A DNA stretch of 64,000 nt, from the NCBI GenBank assembly GCA_944324455.1, contig CALUWJ010000005.1, forward strand, positions 1 to 64,000. Reading direction: 5' to 3'. The notes below the pieces were generated by a model. That model was not told where the DNA came from, searched no databases, and worked only from the letters and a program-made list of their open reading frames with translations. Below, in pieces: positions 52,769 through 61,788 of the stretch. The stretch comes from Candidatus Gastranaerophilales bacterium. Its GTDB lineage: Bacteria > Cyanobacteriota > Vampirovibrionia > Gastranaerophilales > Gastranaerophilaceae. Numbering within the stretch: the first letter of the stretch is position 1; each line of letters starts with the position of its first letter. Position numbers and translations under genes: made by a program.

Positions 52769-53577
52769 TAATTAGAAAACAAAATATTCAAAATAAAAAA
52801 ACTCAACAATCTTCTTCAAATAAAATTATTAAAAAGGGTAATATTATAAAAAAAGAAGATTTAATTTCTGATGTTGAGGATGTTTTAGAAAATGCGCAGG
52901 ATATTGAACCGAAAGCACCTGTTCAAAAGCCAAAAGTAAAAGAAGAAGTAATTGCTGAAAGTTTTGAAAAAATTGATATTTCATCAATCGAATTTAAAGA
53001 AAGAGTTGAAAGAAGACGAGGCGATAGAAGACGCGGCTATAGAAGAATAGATGAAAGGTCTTTGGTTTCAAGAGCTCAACAAGAAGCCCATTCAATTAAA
53101 GAACTGGCAGCAAGAGAAGGTTATCAAAACGGATTAAAAAAAGCACAAAATGAAGTTGAAGAAATAAAAGCTTCGCTGAATGAGTTTTTAGCTATGCGAG
53201 ATGAAATGTATGAAGAATTTTATCCTCATATTATGGAAATTGCTATGGAAATAGCTAAAAAAATCATTAAAAAAGAAGTAGATTTATCACAAGATGTACT
53301 AAAAAATATTATTATGTCTGTTTTAGATGAAATTCATTCTGATTGTGAAAAAGTAACAATAAAAGTAAATCCTGATGATGTTGAATTTGCAAGCGCATCA
53401 CTGCCTGAAATATTAAGTTCTAAAAATATTAGTGCAAAAATAGGCGTTGTAGCTGATGAAACAATTGAAAAAGGAAGCTGTTGTGTTGTTGCAAATAACG
53501 GAGTAATCGACGCTAATTTTAAAACACAGTTGGCAGTTTTACAAAGCGCTTTTGGAATTTATAAAGGAGGGGTTTAA
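52765..53577 (+). CDS. fliH: flagellar export stator protein FliH
   Basis: 270 residues. A long charged, Lys-rich N terminus (to about 85) includes an Arg-rich patch (ERVERRRGDRRRGYRR). A coiled coil (about 100-145) and the FliH/YscL globular domain (about 150-265: HIMEIAMEIAKKIIKKEV, ending VIDANFKTQLAVL) follow. It regulates the FliI ATPase and docks it to the export gate. fliI, normally the next gene, is absent, with flhA following directly. The GGAGGGG that ends this gene is the ribosome site of flhA. Confidence 0.88.
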   Translation: MIIRKQNIQNKKTQQSSSNKIIKKGNIIKKEDLISDVEDVLENAQDIEPKAPVQKPKVKEEVIAESFEKIDISSIEFKERVERRRGDRRRGYRRIDERSLVSRAQQEAHSIKELAAREGYQNGLKKAQNEVEEIKASLNEFLAMRDEMYEEFYPHIMEIAMEIAKKIIKKEVDLSQDVLKNIIMSVLDEIHSDCEKVTIKVNPDDVEFASASLPEILSSKNISAKIGVVADETIEKGSCCVVANNGVIDANFKTQLAVLQSAFGIYKGGV

Positions 53578-55662
53578 TTGGCTGCTCCTCAACAAAATTC
53601 TAATCCTGTTTCAGAAATTGCTTTAGCGGGTTTTGTCATTGTTTTAATATTGATTTTATTATTAGAAATGCCAAACTGGGTTATCAATTTTTCAATCAGT
53701 TTCAATATTACGCTTGGAATTGTTTTATTAATGATTTCATTATATGTTAATAAACCCCTTGAATTAGCGGCTTTTCCCTCTATTCTTTTGATTGGGACAG
53801 TTTTTAGGCTTGTTTTATCTATTGCGTCCACTCGTTTAATTTTAGCTAAAGGGGATGCAGGACAAGTTGTTGAAGCTTTTGGGCACTTTGTTACAGGCGG
53901 AAACATGGTTGTTGGCGGTGTAATTTTCTTAATTATTACTGTTGTGCAATTTATGGTTATTACAAAAGGTGCTGAACGCATAGCCGAAGTTTCAGCCAGA
54001 TTTGCACTGGACGCTATGCCAGGTAAACAAATGACAATTGACGCCGATTTTAATGCAGGGTTAATTTCTCCTGAAGAAGCAGTTAAAAGACGTGAAGATT
54101 TACAAAGAGAATCAAGCTTATATGGTTCAATGGATGGTGCTATGAAGTTTGTTAAAGGTGATACTATTGCAGGTATCATTATTACTTTAATCAACATCAT
54201 AGGCGGTTTAATTATCGGTATTTTATTAAACGGTATGGCTCCTGCTGATGCTATTCAAAAATATACCATTTTAACAATTGGTGATGGTTTAGCAGCACAA
54301 GTTCCATCTTTGTTAATGGCTATTTCATCAGGTATAGTGATGACCCGTGCAACAGGGGGCGGTGTTGCACTGGGTTCTGATTTGGCTATTGAAATTTTAT
54401 CCAAACCGACAAGTTTATTTTTGGCTTCAGGATTTTTGATTTTAATTGCCTTAACATCAGGAATTACAGGTTTGCCTTGGTTTCCTTTTTTAGTTTTTGC
54501 GACAATTTTAATATGCGGAGGGTTATCTGTTTTAGTAAATCAAGATGTTCAACAGCAATTGGGTCAATTGGACGCTGTTAAGCAAAATATGCAAGATTTA
54601 GTTAACCCTAATAAAATGTATGAAAGATTGGGTGTTGATGTTTTGTCTTTGCAAGTGGGTGCAGGGCTTTTAGTTATAGCAGATCCTGAACAAGATGGGC
54701 AACTATTAGCTAAAATTGCAGCGCTAAGACAAAGAGTAACGGATGATTTAGGCTATATTATTCCAAATATAAGAATTATGGACTCAAGTGCAATTGGAGA
54801 TAATGAATATTTAATTTCAATTCGCGGTAATCCTGTTGCAACGGGTACGGTTTACCCAGGAAAATTAATGGTTATAGCTGATCAATATGATTCATTAGGC
54901 AAAAAATTGCCTGATAATGCTATTGTTTCAGTTGAACCAACATTCCAATCTCAAGCTTATTGGCTAAATCCTCAACATATAGGAAAAAATGATAAAATCC
55001 AAGCGGTTGACGCTGTGGATGTAATTGTTACACATTTACAAGAATGCGTTCGAAAATATGTTGATGAAATTATGACAAAAACAGATGTCTTAAAATTAAT
55101 GGAGCTTGTTAAATCTCAAGACCCAACTTTGGTTAACGACCTTGTTCCTACAATCATTTCAACATCTGATTTAAGAAAGATTTTTGTAAATCTTATTAGA
55201 GAAAAGGTTTCAATTAAAGACGTAATATTTATCTTTGAAAGATTGTGTGATTATGCAAGATTTTCAAAAGAACCGGATATTTTATCTGAAAGATTAAGAG
55301 CAGCGCTAGGTAGACAAATTTGTCTTTCCAATGTTAATAAAGAAAAGGTTTTATATGCACTAACTCTTTCATCCGAATGGGAAAAAACGCTTGATGACAG
55401 CTGCCAAAGAACTGAATTGGGTACAATGTTTTTATTAAATCCAATGCAAGTCCAAGAGCTTATTGAATCAACCGCAAATACCCTAATGAGAGCGCAAAGT
55501 GCCGTTGGGGTGCAGCCTGTAATATTGTGTTCTCCAAGAATAAGATTGCCTTTATATCAAATGCTGGAGCGTCATATACCAACTATTGTTGTAATTTCGT
55601 ATTCTGAATTAATAACAGATATCAGAGTTGAAGCAATAGATACAATTGGAGAAGGCTATTAA
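53578..55662 (+). CDS. flhA: flagellar export gate protein FlhA
   Basis: 694 residues starting at a TTG immediately after the fliH stop, with GGAGGGG 6 bases before it; this start gives the usual family N terminus. It has eight membrane helices to about 315. The FHIPEP-family loop is present (DAMPGKQMTIDADFNAGLI and EEAVKRREDLQRESSLYG). The four-subdomain cytosolic part (about 345-694) contains LGYIIPNIRIMD and LIREKVSIKDVIFIFERL. FlhA couples the proton motive force to export and binds chaperones. A soluble paralogue of its C-terminal part lies at 37397-38848. Confidence 0.95.
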   Translation: MAAPQQNSNPVSEIALAGFVIVLILILLLEMPNWVINFSISFNITLGIVLLMISLYVNKPLELAAFPSILLIGTVFRLVLSIASTRLILAKGDAGQVVEAFGHFVTGGNMVVGGVIFLIITVVQFMVITKGAERIAEVSARFALDAMPGKQMTIDADFNAGLISPEEAVKRREDLQRESSLYGSMDGAMKFVKGDTIAGIIITLINIIGGLIIGILLNGMAPADAIQKYTILTIGDGLAAQVPSLLMAISSGIVMTRATGGGVALGSDLAIEILSKPTSLFLASGFLILIALTSGITGLPWFPFLVFATILICGGLSVLVNQDVQQQLGQLDAVKQNMQDLVNPNKMYERLGVDVLSLQVGAGLLVIADPEQDGQLLAKIAALRQRVTDDLGYIIPNIRIMDSSAIGDNEYLISIRGNPVATGTVYPGKLMVIADQYDSLGKKLPDNAIVSVEPTFQSQAYWLNPQHIGKNDKIQAVDAVDVIVTHLQECVRKYVDEIMTKTDVLKLMELVKSQDPTLVNDLVPTIISTSDLRKIFVNLIREKVSIKDVIFIFERLCDYARFSKEPDILSERLRAALGRQICLSNVNKEKVLYALTLSSEWEKTLDDSCQRTELGTMFLLNPMQVQELIESTANTLMRAQSAVGVQPVILCSPRIRLPLYQMLERHIPTIVVISYSELITDIRVEAIDTIGEGY

Positions 55663-55663
55663 G

Positions 55664-55894
55664 CTATTTTTCCATTTGTTTTTTAAGAGCTGCTTCAAGA
55701 GTTTTAATTTTGTTTTCAAGAGTTTTAACTCTTAGGGATGAATCATCTGCTCCTATTGATTTTTTTTCATATTGTCTTTTTAGGCTTTTAATTTCTTTTT
55801 TCATTTTTGATATGAAAATCATAAAAATAATGCCTGCTATCATAAAGCCAATCATCATATAGCATATATCAAATAGTTCAAGATTAATGTTCAT
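55664..55894 (-). CDS. small single-helix membrane protein
   Basis: 76 residues. One N-terminal membrane helix (about 11-29, MMIGFMIAGIIFMIFISK) precedes a basic coiled coil (about 30-75). It has the same shape as other short membrane/coiled-coil proteins of unknown role. Its start lies within the rluD-like gene (11-base overlap), so it is the last gene of that operon. It ends 1 base after the converging flhA stop. Confidence 0.6.
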   Translation of the reverse strand: MNINLELFDICYMMIGFMIAGIIFMIFISKMKKEIKSLKRQYEKKSIGADDSSLRVKTLENKIKTLEAALKKQMEK

Positions 55895-56861
55895 TTTTAC
55901 TCCTTAAAAAATTTAAAACTTTTATAAAATCTTTGCTGAATTTATCTTCTTTTAGTTGAAATTCCATAAATTCTTTTGTTTTTGGATGAATGAAAGATAA
56001 ATAATAGGATTGAAGCAGTTGTTCATTTGTTTTTAGGTTATAAAATTCATTTCTCATAAAGCTTTTAGCTCCATAAAGGCTATCACCAAAAATAGGATGA
56101 TTAATTGAAGCTAAATGAGCTCTTATTTGATGAGTTCTGCCTGTTTTTAGTTCCAACTCAACTAAAGAAACCCCCTTAAATTCTTCAATAACTTTATAAT
56201 GAGTTATAGCTTTTAAACCTTTATCATCATCTGACACATTCATTTTAACATTATTTTTAAGATAATGAATTAATGGTTTATCTATTATTCCTTCTTTTTT
56301 ATTAAAATTGCCCAATGCAAGAGCAAGATATTTTCTTTTTGCTGTTTTTTCTTTAATTTGTTTTGCTAAATCAACATGAGAAAAGTTATTTTTAGCTATT
56401 ACAATTAAACCTGCTGTATTTTTATCAAGTCTGTGGATAATTCCTAATCTGTCTGAGCCTTGAATATCAGATAAATTATTTTGATAACGATATAAAAGCG
56501 CATTAACAAGAGTGTGCTCTCTATCATATTTAGTTGGGTGAGTAAGAATATTTTTTTCTTTATTAATAACCGCTAAATCATCATCTTCATATATAATATC
56601 AAGATTAAAATTCCAAGGAATAAGCTCATTGGATGGATTTAAAAAAGCATTTAAATTTGCTTCATCAAAAGAAATAACATCATTTATTTTTAGTTTATAA
56701 GAGTTTTTTTGTTTTTTTTGATTAACTAAAAAAACTCCATCATCAATTAATGAAGCTATTTTTGCTCTTGGGTATTTGTTTTTAAAATATTCAACAATAA
56801 AAACATCTAATCTTTTTTTGTTATCATCATTTGTTATTATAATTGTTTGAATTTCAGCCAT
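55884..56861 (-). CDS. RluA/RluD-family pseudouridine synthase
   Basis: 325 residues. An S4-like RNA-binding domain (about 10-70, RAKIASLIDDGVFLVNQKK) precedes the catalytic domain with IIHRLDKNTAGLIVIAKN containing the catalytic Asp. GRTHQIRAHLASINHPIFGD is the family's second signature. It modifies uridines of 23S rRNA (RluD-type most likely) or tRNA. It starts 1 base after the lspA stop, the typical lspA-rluD order. Confidence 0.92.
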   Translation of the reverse strand: MAEIQTIIITNDDNKKRLDVFIVEYFKNKYPRAKIASLIDDGVFLVNQKKQKNSYKLKINDVISFDEANLNAFLNPSNELIPWNFNLDIIYEDDDLAVINKEKNILTHPTKYDREHTLVNALLYRYQNNLSDIQGSDRLGIIHRLDKNTAGLIVIAKNNFSHVDLAKQIKEKTAKRKYLALALGNFNKKEGIIDKPLIHYLKNNVKMNVSDDDKGLKAITHYKVIEEFKGVSLVELELKTGRTHQIRAHLASINHPIFGDSLYGAKSFMRNEFYNLKTNEQLLQSYYLSFIHPKTKEFMEFQLKEDKFSKDFIKVLNFLRSKNEH

Positions 56862-56862
56862 T

Positions 56863-57327
56863 TTAGGTTTCTTTATTGTCTTTAGAAAATAAAATAAAAC
56901 AAATGTATAATATTACACTTATGCTAATCATTATATCAAAACAATTAAATATCGGAAAATTGATAAAGTTTAATTTAATATAATCAACAACATAGCCGTT
57001 TTGTATTCGCTCAATTAAATTGCCTAAAGTTCCTGCGCTAAATAATGTTAAAGATAAAAGAGCTATTTTGTCTGAGAATTTAATATTTTGAAAAACATAA
57101 AAAGCAAGAACAATAACAGCAAAAAGACCGATAAAAGATAAAAACATTGCGCTATTTTGAAATAACCCAAAAGCACTGCCTGAATTGTTTATATGATAAA
57201 TTGAAAAAACAGGATTATCAAAATCTTTTAAATATGGATTATAGCTAATTTTTCTGATTTGATTTCCAAAATCCAAAAGAATTATATTCATTAAAAAATA
57301 GAAAATGCAGGCTTTTTTATCCTTCAT
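56863..57327 (-). CDS. lspA: lipoprotein signal peptidase (signal peptidase II)
   Basis: 154 residues with four membrane helices. Motifs: NSGSAFGLF, GTLGNLIERIQNGYVVDYI (catalytic Asp in VVD) and FNCFDIMI (second catalytic Asp). In most LspA the GNxxDR Asp is also conserved; here it is Glu (GNLIER). It cleaves signal peptides of prolipoproteins. GGAG precedes the ATG. It adjoins the next secreted-protein gene directly. Confidence 0.9.
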   Translation of the reverse strand: MKDKKACIFYFLMNIILLDFGNQIRKISYNPYLKDFDNPVFSIYHINNSGSAFGLFQNSAMFLSFIGLFAVIVLAFYVFQNIKFSDKIALLSLTLFSAGTLGNLIERIQNGYVVDYIKLNFINFPIFNCFDIMISISVILYICFILFSKDNKET

Positions 57328-58212
57328 TTATTTTTTCTCCGCAATATTTGTATTGATTGCTTTATTTCTGTTCATATTAATTCTTTTCATAATATAAGCA
57401 ATTCCTAAGATTTCAATTCTTGCTTTTGTTATTTCTTCATTAATTGAAACTTTAGTAAAACCAACGCTTGCAAGGGCATATTCGTTTAAATTTTTATTGT
57501 TTGCTTTAACATAGCGCTCTAAATCACCTGTTTCCGGGATTTTTCTGAATTTTTCATTATAATCAGCCGGCGGATAAGTTATTTCTTCTCTTGAAATTGA
57601 AGCAAGAGCAATTATGTCTTCCGGTTTATTGGGCATTTTTAGAGAAATATCATAGTTTTCATCATTTTCAATGAATATGGGCGTTTCTAATTCCATATCT
57701 ATTTTTTTAGCTACACCATATTTTAGAGATGTTTCTTCCATTAAAATTTCGTCTGCAACTATTTTCCAATTATCTTTATCTTTTTTAAAATAAACTAAAT
57801 AGGAGCTCTTGCCCTCTAGAGTGCCTGCTTTTTCTTTATTTTTTTTGTCTTTATCAAGATATACTTTTGCATAAGTTTCATCGCTCATTTGCGCCAATGC
57901 CCAATTATCATAGGCAGTTATATTGTTTATTTTTGTTTTATATTTGATATTAGTGTAGGCTTGATGCGTTTTTTCAAGCATTGTTTTCATATCTTCAAGA
58001 TTAAAACCATCGGCACTTTTATAATTTTCATCATAATAAGATTGAACTAAATTAACATTATGCTCAGCCATTGCTCTATTGTGTTTTTTTAAGACTTTTT
58101 TGATTTCTCTTTGAGGATTGTTTTTGTTAAAAAATGAAAAATCAAAAGCATATAAAGGGCAATTCATAGATAGAATTAATGTTGCAATTAATGATGAAAC
58201 AAGTTTTTTCAT
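57328..58212 (-). CDS. secreted protein with an NTF2/SnoaL-like domain
   Basis: 294 residues. A signal peptide (MKKLVSSLIATLILSMNCPLYA) is followed by a region with an NTF2/SnoaL-like pattern (about 35-165: VLKKHNRAMAEHNVNLVQSYYD and NWKIVADEI). The remaining 130 residues are an unassigned beta-rich segment and a basic tail. It is probably periplasmic. AAGGA precedes the ATG. It is in one operon with lspA. Neither enzyme activity nor ligand can be read from the sequence. Confidence 0.7.
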   Translation of the reverse strand: MKKLVSSLIATLILSMNCPLYAFDFSFFNKNNPQREIKKVLKKHNRAMAEHNVNLVQSYYDENYKSADGFNLEDMKTMLEKTHQAYTNIKYKTKINNITAYDNWALAQMSDETYAKVYLDKDKKNKEKAGTLEGKSSYLVYFKKDKDNWKIVADEILMEETSLKYGVAKKIDMELETPIFIENDENYDISLKMPNKPEDIIALASISREEITYPPADYNEKFRKIPETGDLERYVKANNKNLNEYALASVGFTKVSINEEITKARIEILGIAYIMKRINMNRNKAINTNIAEKK

Positions 58213-58227
58213 TTATTTTTCCTTATT

Positions 58228-58824
58228 TTAATCTTTTTTGAATAAAAGATAATATTTTTTATCTCCATAATATAATATCATATCCCAATAAATTCCCATA
58301 TCATTAAATTCAATAAATGCCTTGGGAATAGGTGTTCTTTGATTTTTATGACCCCATTTTGTGCCGATAAAATCCATTGTTTTATTTTTTATTTTTTCAT
58401 AAATATTTGGTTTCGGGTGCGGAAATTTATCTTCATAAAATTCTTCAGGAACTGTTTCTTCTTTATAGACAGGGATTACATAAGAAATTTTTCCGTTTTC
58501 TTTAAATAAAACCCAAGTTTTGCCGTTTTTTTCTCTTGGGGTTAAAAGGTAATATCCCGGAGGAATTGTTTTGGATTTGAAAATAAGGTTTACGCCTGTT
58601 CTAAACAAAGGATATGGTGTGTACATATATTTTGTATATTCATCTGCTTGATATGGGTCTATTCCAAAAATATAATCAAAATCAGCTTCTTGCAATAGTT
58701 CATATATTTCATCGTAATTTTTTAATTTTGAATTTGATAAATTTTCGTTTGCAAAACTATTGCAGCTAAAAAATAAAAATGCAACAAGAATAAATGATGT
58801 AATTTTGTTGATTAAATTTGCCAT
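58228..58824 (-). CDS. secreted protein, unknown
   Basis: 198 residues. A signal peptide (MANLINKITSFILVAFLFFSCNSFA) contains a Cys at a poor lipobox (FFSC), so lipoprotein anchoring is uncertain. The mature part has many aromatic residues (DYIFGIDPYQADEYTKYMY; GTKWGHKNQRTPIP; a C-terminal YYGDKKYYLLF). No domain is recognised. AAGGG is 6 bases before the ATG. It is the first gene of the lspA operon and divergent from the Maf-type gene, with only 30 bases between start codons. Confidence 0.6.
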   Translation of the reverse strand: MANLINKITSFILVAFLFFSCNSFANENLSNSKLKNYDEIYELLQEADFDYIFGIDPYQADEYTKYMYTPYPLFRTGVNLIFKSKTIPPGYYLLTPREKNGKTWVLFKENGKISYVIPVYKEETVPEEFYEDKFPHPKPNIYEKIKNKTMDFIGTKWGHKNQRTPIPKAFIEFNDMGIYWDMILYYGDKKYYLLFKKD

Positions 58825-58838
58825 AATAACCCTTTTAA

Positions 58839-58847
58839 TGCTACCAT
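58839..58847 (+). promoter_or_regulatory. extended -10 giving a leaderless maf-type transcript
   Basis: TGCTACCAT ends 7 bases before the ATG at 58855. The divergent gene starts at 58824, so both promoters must overlap. Confidence 0.45.
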
Positions 58848-58854
58848 ATTGCGT

Positions 58855-60777
58855 ATGGAAAATAAAGTATTAAATGAAAATATCACCCATATTGCTAAAT
58901 ATAATAAAAAACTTTCTAGTGAGATTTTAAGGTTTAATTGTGAAAAATCAACACCTAAGCTTGTAAATATGGAAAATGGCGTGTTTAATTTATTATTGGA
59001 TGATGTTTTTATCCATGATATTAACGGAGCTGAAAATGAAGCAAAAAGAATAGTTAATTCTATTAAAAATAAAGAAGAAAAAAACATAATAAGAATAATA
59101 TATGGGCTTGGTTTGGGTTATTTGATTGATGAAGCTGCAAATAATTTAGAAGGTAAAATTATAGTTTATGAACCTGATTTAAATATTATAAAATTTGTTT
59201 TAAGTTTAGCTAAAATAGATGGATTGATGAAAAATAATGTATTTTTGTGTTGTGATAAAGATACATTAGCTGAATATGTTTATTCTTTAGCTGATGATAA
59301 AAGCGAAATTTCAATAACTTTTTTAAATTATCATAAAAATCTTTATATAGATGATATAAAAGATGTTTTATATATTGCACAAAAAGCGCAAGCGCAACAT
59401 ATAGGCAATAGGGAAACAATATATAAAAAAATGCCTCAGGCTCTATTAAATACATTTATGAATTTTGAAAAAGTTCTAAAAACTCCTAATATATTAACTC
59501 TAAAAGATATCTATAAAGGAAAAACTGCGCTTTGTGTTTCAGCAGGTCCATCTTTAGCTGAAAATATAGAAATAATTAAAAAAAACCAAGACAAATTTGT
59601 TATATTTGCCCTAAATCCAACCATTAAACTTTTAAACAAGCATAATATTCAGCCTGATTTTATTGTGTATATTGAAACAGTCGATAATAGTGCTCAATTT
59701 GAATATGATATAGTTAAAAATTCATATTTAATTCTTGAACCCTACTGTTCTTGTGCGGTTTATGATTTAAAAACCAAAGGAATATTTAATTATATTTCAA
59801 AAAATACGTTTTTAAATTCTTGGGTATTGGATTGTTTAAAAACATGGTCAAATGTTACAACAATGGGCACTGTTTCATATACTGCTTTAGTTAGTGCGTT
59901 TCTTATGGGGTTTGATGAAATTATATTAATAGGGCAGGATTTAGCTTTTAAGGATGGAAATTGTTATTCAAAAGGAAGTCATTACGAAAATTTAAAATGT
60001 GTATTTAAAAAAGATTTGAATAAATATGTAATTGAACCAGATAATTATGAGGAATTTGAAAAAGCTGCAACATGTTCATCCATAGATAAAAATTTGGCAA
60101 AAGTAAATATAAAAAAATATTTGGAATTTTTAAATAAAAATATTGCAACAATAAAAGCCCAAGATGGTTCTATGCTTCCAACACAATGCGGATATGCGAT
60201 TTTTGTTGATGTATTTAGAAAATTAGGCAAAGAATTAAAGAATTTAAAGCCATCTTTAAAATTAATAAATTCATCAACAGGCGGAGCACAAATTGATAAT
60301 TTTGAAAATATAAAACTGGAAGAAATAGTTAAAAATTTAGATTTTGTTGAAAAAAAGAATTTAGATATAAAATTGCCTGATATTGATAAGGAATATATTA
60401 AAAGTAAAATTCCAAAAATGAAAGAAAATCTTTCAAAATATAGAAATTATTTAGCTAAAATGTATTTGATAGTTGAAAAATTGTCTGATGAATTAAATAA
60501 AAAACTTGAATTCAATGAAACAATAATAAAACTATTAAAACAATTAAATGAAACTTTAAAAGAATCTCAATTTTTGCCAAAAGAAGAATATTTTAAAATG
60601 CTGACAGGAAGTATAGATAATGCTCTTATCGGGTATTTTGATGAAAATTATTTAAAAACTCCAAAAGAATGTTTAGAAAAAAACACTTTAGTTTTGAGAT
60701 ATTTAAAAGTTATGCTTGGTGCTTTTGATATGAGTATAAAAAAACTAACAGATTGTGAGCTTGTCTTCTTGCAATAG
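58855..60777 (+). CDS. motility accessory factor (Maf, DUF115)-type flagellin glycosyltransferase
   Basis: 640 residues from the ATG at 58855; a TTG two codons earlier lies too near the promoter. It has an N-terminal domain (about 1-200) with YGLGLGYLIDEA and IIVYEPDLNI. The central MAF_flag10/DUF115 domain (about 200-430) has KTALCVSAGPSLAENIE, IIYALNP-like IFALNPTIKLL, MGTVSYTAL and IILIGQDLAF. A helical C terminus follows. Maf proteins attach sugars such as pseudaminic or legionaminic acid to flagellin. No flagellin gene is nearby. Overlaps the converging CheW gene by 33 bases. Confidence 0.85.
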   Translation: MENKVLNENITHIAKYNKKLSSEILRFNCEKSTPKLVNMENGVFNLLLDDVFIHDINGAENEAKRIVNSIKNKEEKNIIRIIYGLGLGYLIDEAANNLEGKIIVYEPDLNIIKFVLSLAKIDGLMKNNVFLCCDKDTLAEYVYSLADDKSEISITFLNYHKNLYIDDIKDVLYIAQKAQAQHIGNRETIYKKMPQALLNTFMNFEKVLKTPNILTLKDIYKGKTALCVSAGPSLAENIEIIKKNQDKFVIFALNPTIKLLNKHNIQPDFIVYIETVDNSAQFEYDIVKNSYLILEPYCSCAVYDLKTKGIFNYISKNTFLNSWVLDCLKTWSNVTTMGTVSYTALVSAFLMGFDEIILIGQDLAFKDGNCYSKGSHYENLKCVFKKDLNKYVIEPDNYEEFEKAATCSSIDKNLAKVNIKKYLEFLNKNIATIKAQDGSMLPTQCGYAIFVDVFRKLGKELKNLKPSLKLINSSTGGAQIDNFENIKLEEIVKNLDFVEKKNLDIKLPDIDKEYIKSKIPKMKENLSKYRNYLAKMYLIVEKLSDELNKKLEFNETIIKLLKQLNETLKESQFLPKEEYFKMLTGSIDNALIGYFDENYLKTPKECLEKNTLVLRYLKVMLGAFDMSIKKLTDCELVFLQ

Positions 60778-61788
60778 TTTATCAACATCTAAAACTTGAT
60801 AAATTTCTCCGTCTTTTACAAATTCAAGCGTGCTTGTTTCTTCTTGCTTTTGCAGTTTATTTTGAATAATTTCTTCAAAATTGATGTTTAAGCTTTCACA
60901 GATTTCATCAGCTAAAATTCCTATTTTAAATTCATTTGAATTTAAAATAATTATGGTCGATTTTTCTTTTATGTGAGTTTTGGAGTTATTGAAAAATTTT
61001 CTTATATCAAGAACGGTTATATATTCCCCTTTTATGTTTGCAACTCCATAGATAAAATCAGGAGTAGAGGGGATTTTTATGAATTTTGTATTGTTTACTT
61101 TAAAAAATTCTTTAACACTTGCCATGTTAATATAATATTTTACATTATTAATAGAAAACGAAACTCCCATATCATATAATGGTGTATTTGTTTGAATATC
61201 TTGGGTTATTTTGGTTAAGAATTTTTTTCTTTCTTGGAGAGTTTTTTTAGAAATTTCATCATTAATTATATATTTTTCATTGTTTTCTTTGTTTAAATAT
61301 TTTTCGGGATTTTTTTTGATGTATTCTTCAATAGCGTCTATATTTAAAATATAAACATCTTTTTCGTTTTCCATAAAAACACCTTTGTAGAGACTGTTTT
61401 GTGTCATATATGGAATATCTTTTATTTTTGAGAGGTTTATTTTTTTAACATCAACCACATTATCACAAATTAGTGCAGTGGTTGATTTTTCGGTTTTTAT
61501 AACAAGAATTTTTGCACTTAAATTATAAGTTATTCTTTCATTTTTTAATATTTCTCTTAAATCAATAACGGCTATTGGAGTTTGCTCGTATTCCATTATT
61601 CCTAAAATGCAAGAGGGAAGATTATAAGGATAATCCAATTCCATTATTTTTACAATCTCAAGCACATTTTTTGTTTCAATAGCATAAATTTTTTTATCTA
61701 TTTCTATAAGAGTATATATTTCATTTTCTTCTTTTTGAATTTCTTGAAGAAGACTATTGGGTTGAAGTGTCAGATTACTGTCTGTCAT
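60745..61788 (-). CDS. tandem CheW-domain protein
   Basis: 347 residues with two CheW domains: about 22-155 (YTLIEIDKKIYAIETKNVLEIV, then PIAVIDLREIL) and about 200-345 (VSFSINNVKYYINMASVKEFF, then TVLDIRKFF). They are joined by a charged linker. CheW couples chemoreceptors to CheA; tandem forms can bridge arrays. Its start overlaps the receiver/GGDEF gene by 14 bases. The chemoreceptor gene is on the other side of that gene. No cheA is in the window. Confidence 0.85.
   Translation of the reverse strand: MTDSNLTLQPNSLLQEIQKEENEIYTLIEIDKKIYAIETKNVLEIVKIMELDYPYNLPSCILGIMEYEQTPIAVIDLREILKNERITYNLSAKILVIKTEKSTTALICDNVVDVKKINLSKIKDIPYMTQNSLYKGVFMENEKDVYILNIDAIEEYIKKNPEKYLNKENNEKYIINDEISKKTLQERKKFLTKITQDIQTNTPLYDMGVSFSINNVKYYINMASVKEFFKVNNTKFIKIPSTPDFIYGVANIKGEYITVLDIRKFFNNSKTHIKEKSTIIILNSNEFKIGILADEICESLNINFEEIIQNKLQKQEETSTLEFVKDGEIYQVLDVDKLLQEDKLTIC

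Noticed and set aside
53589-54200. Long open frame antisense to flhA (203 codons)
   Set aside because: It lies entirely inside flhA, a secure gene, and its Ile/Thr/Lys-rich product has no features; a composition effect.
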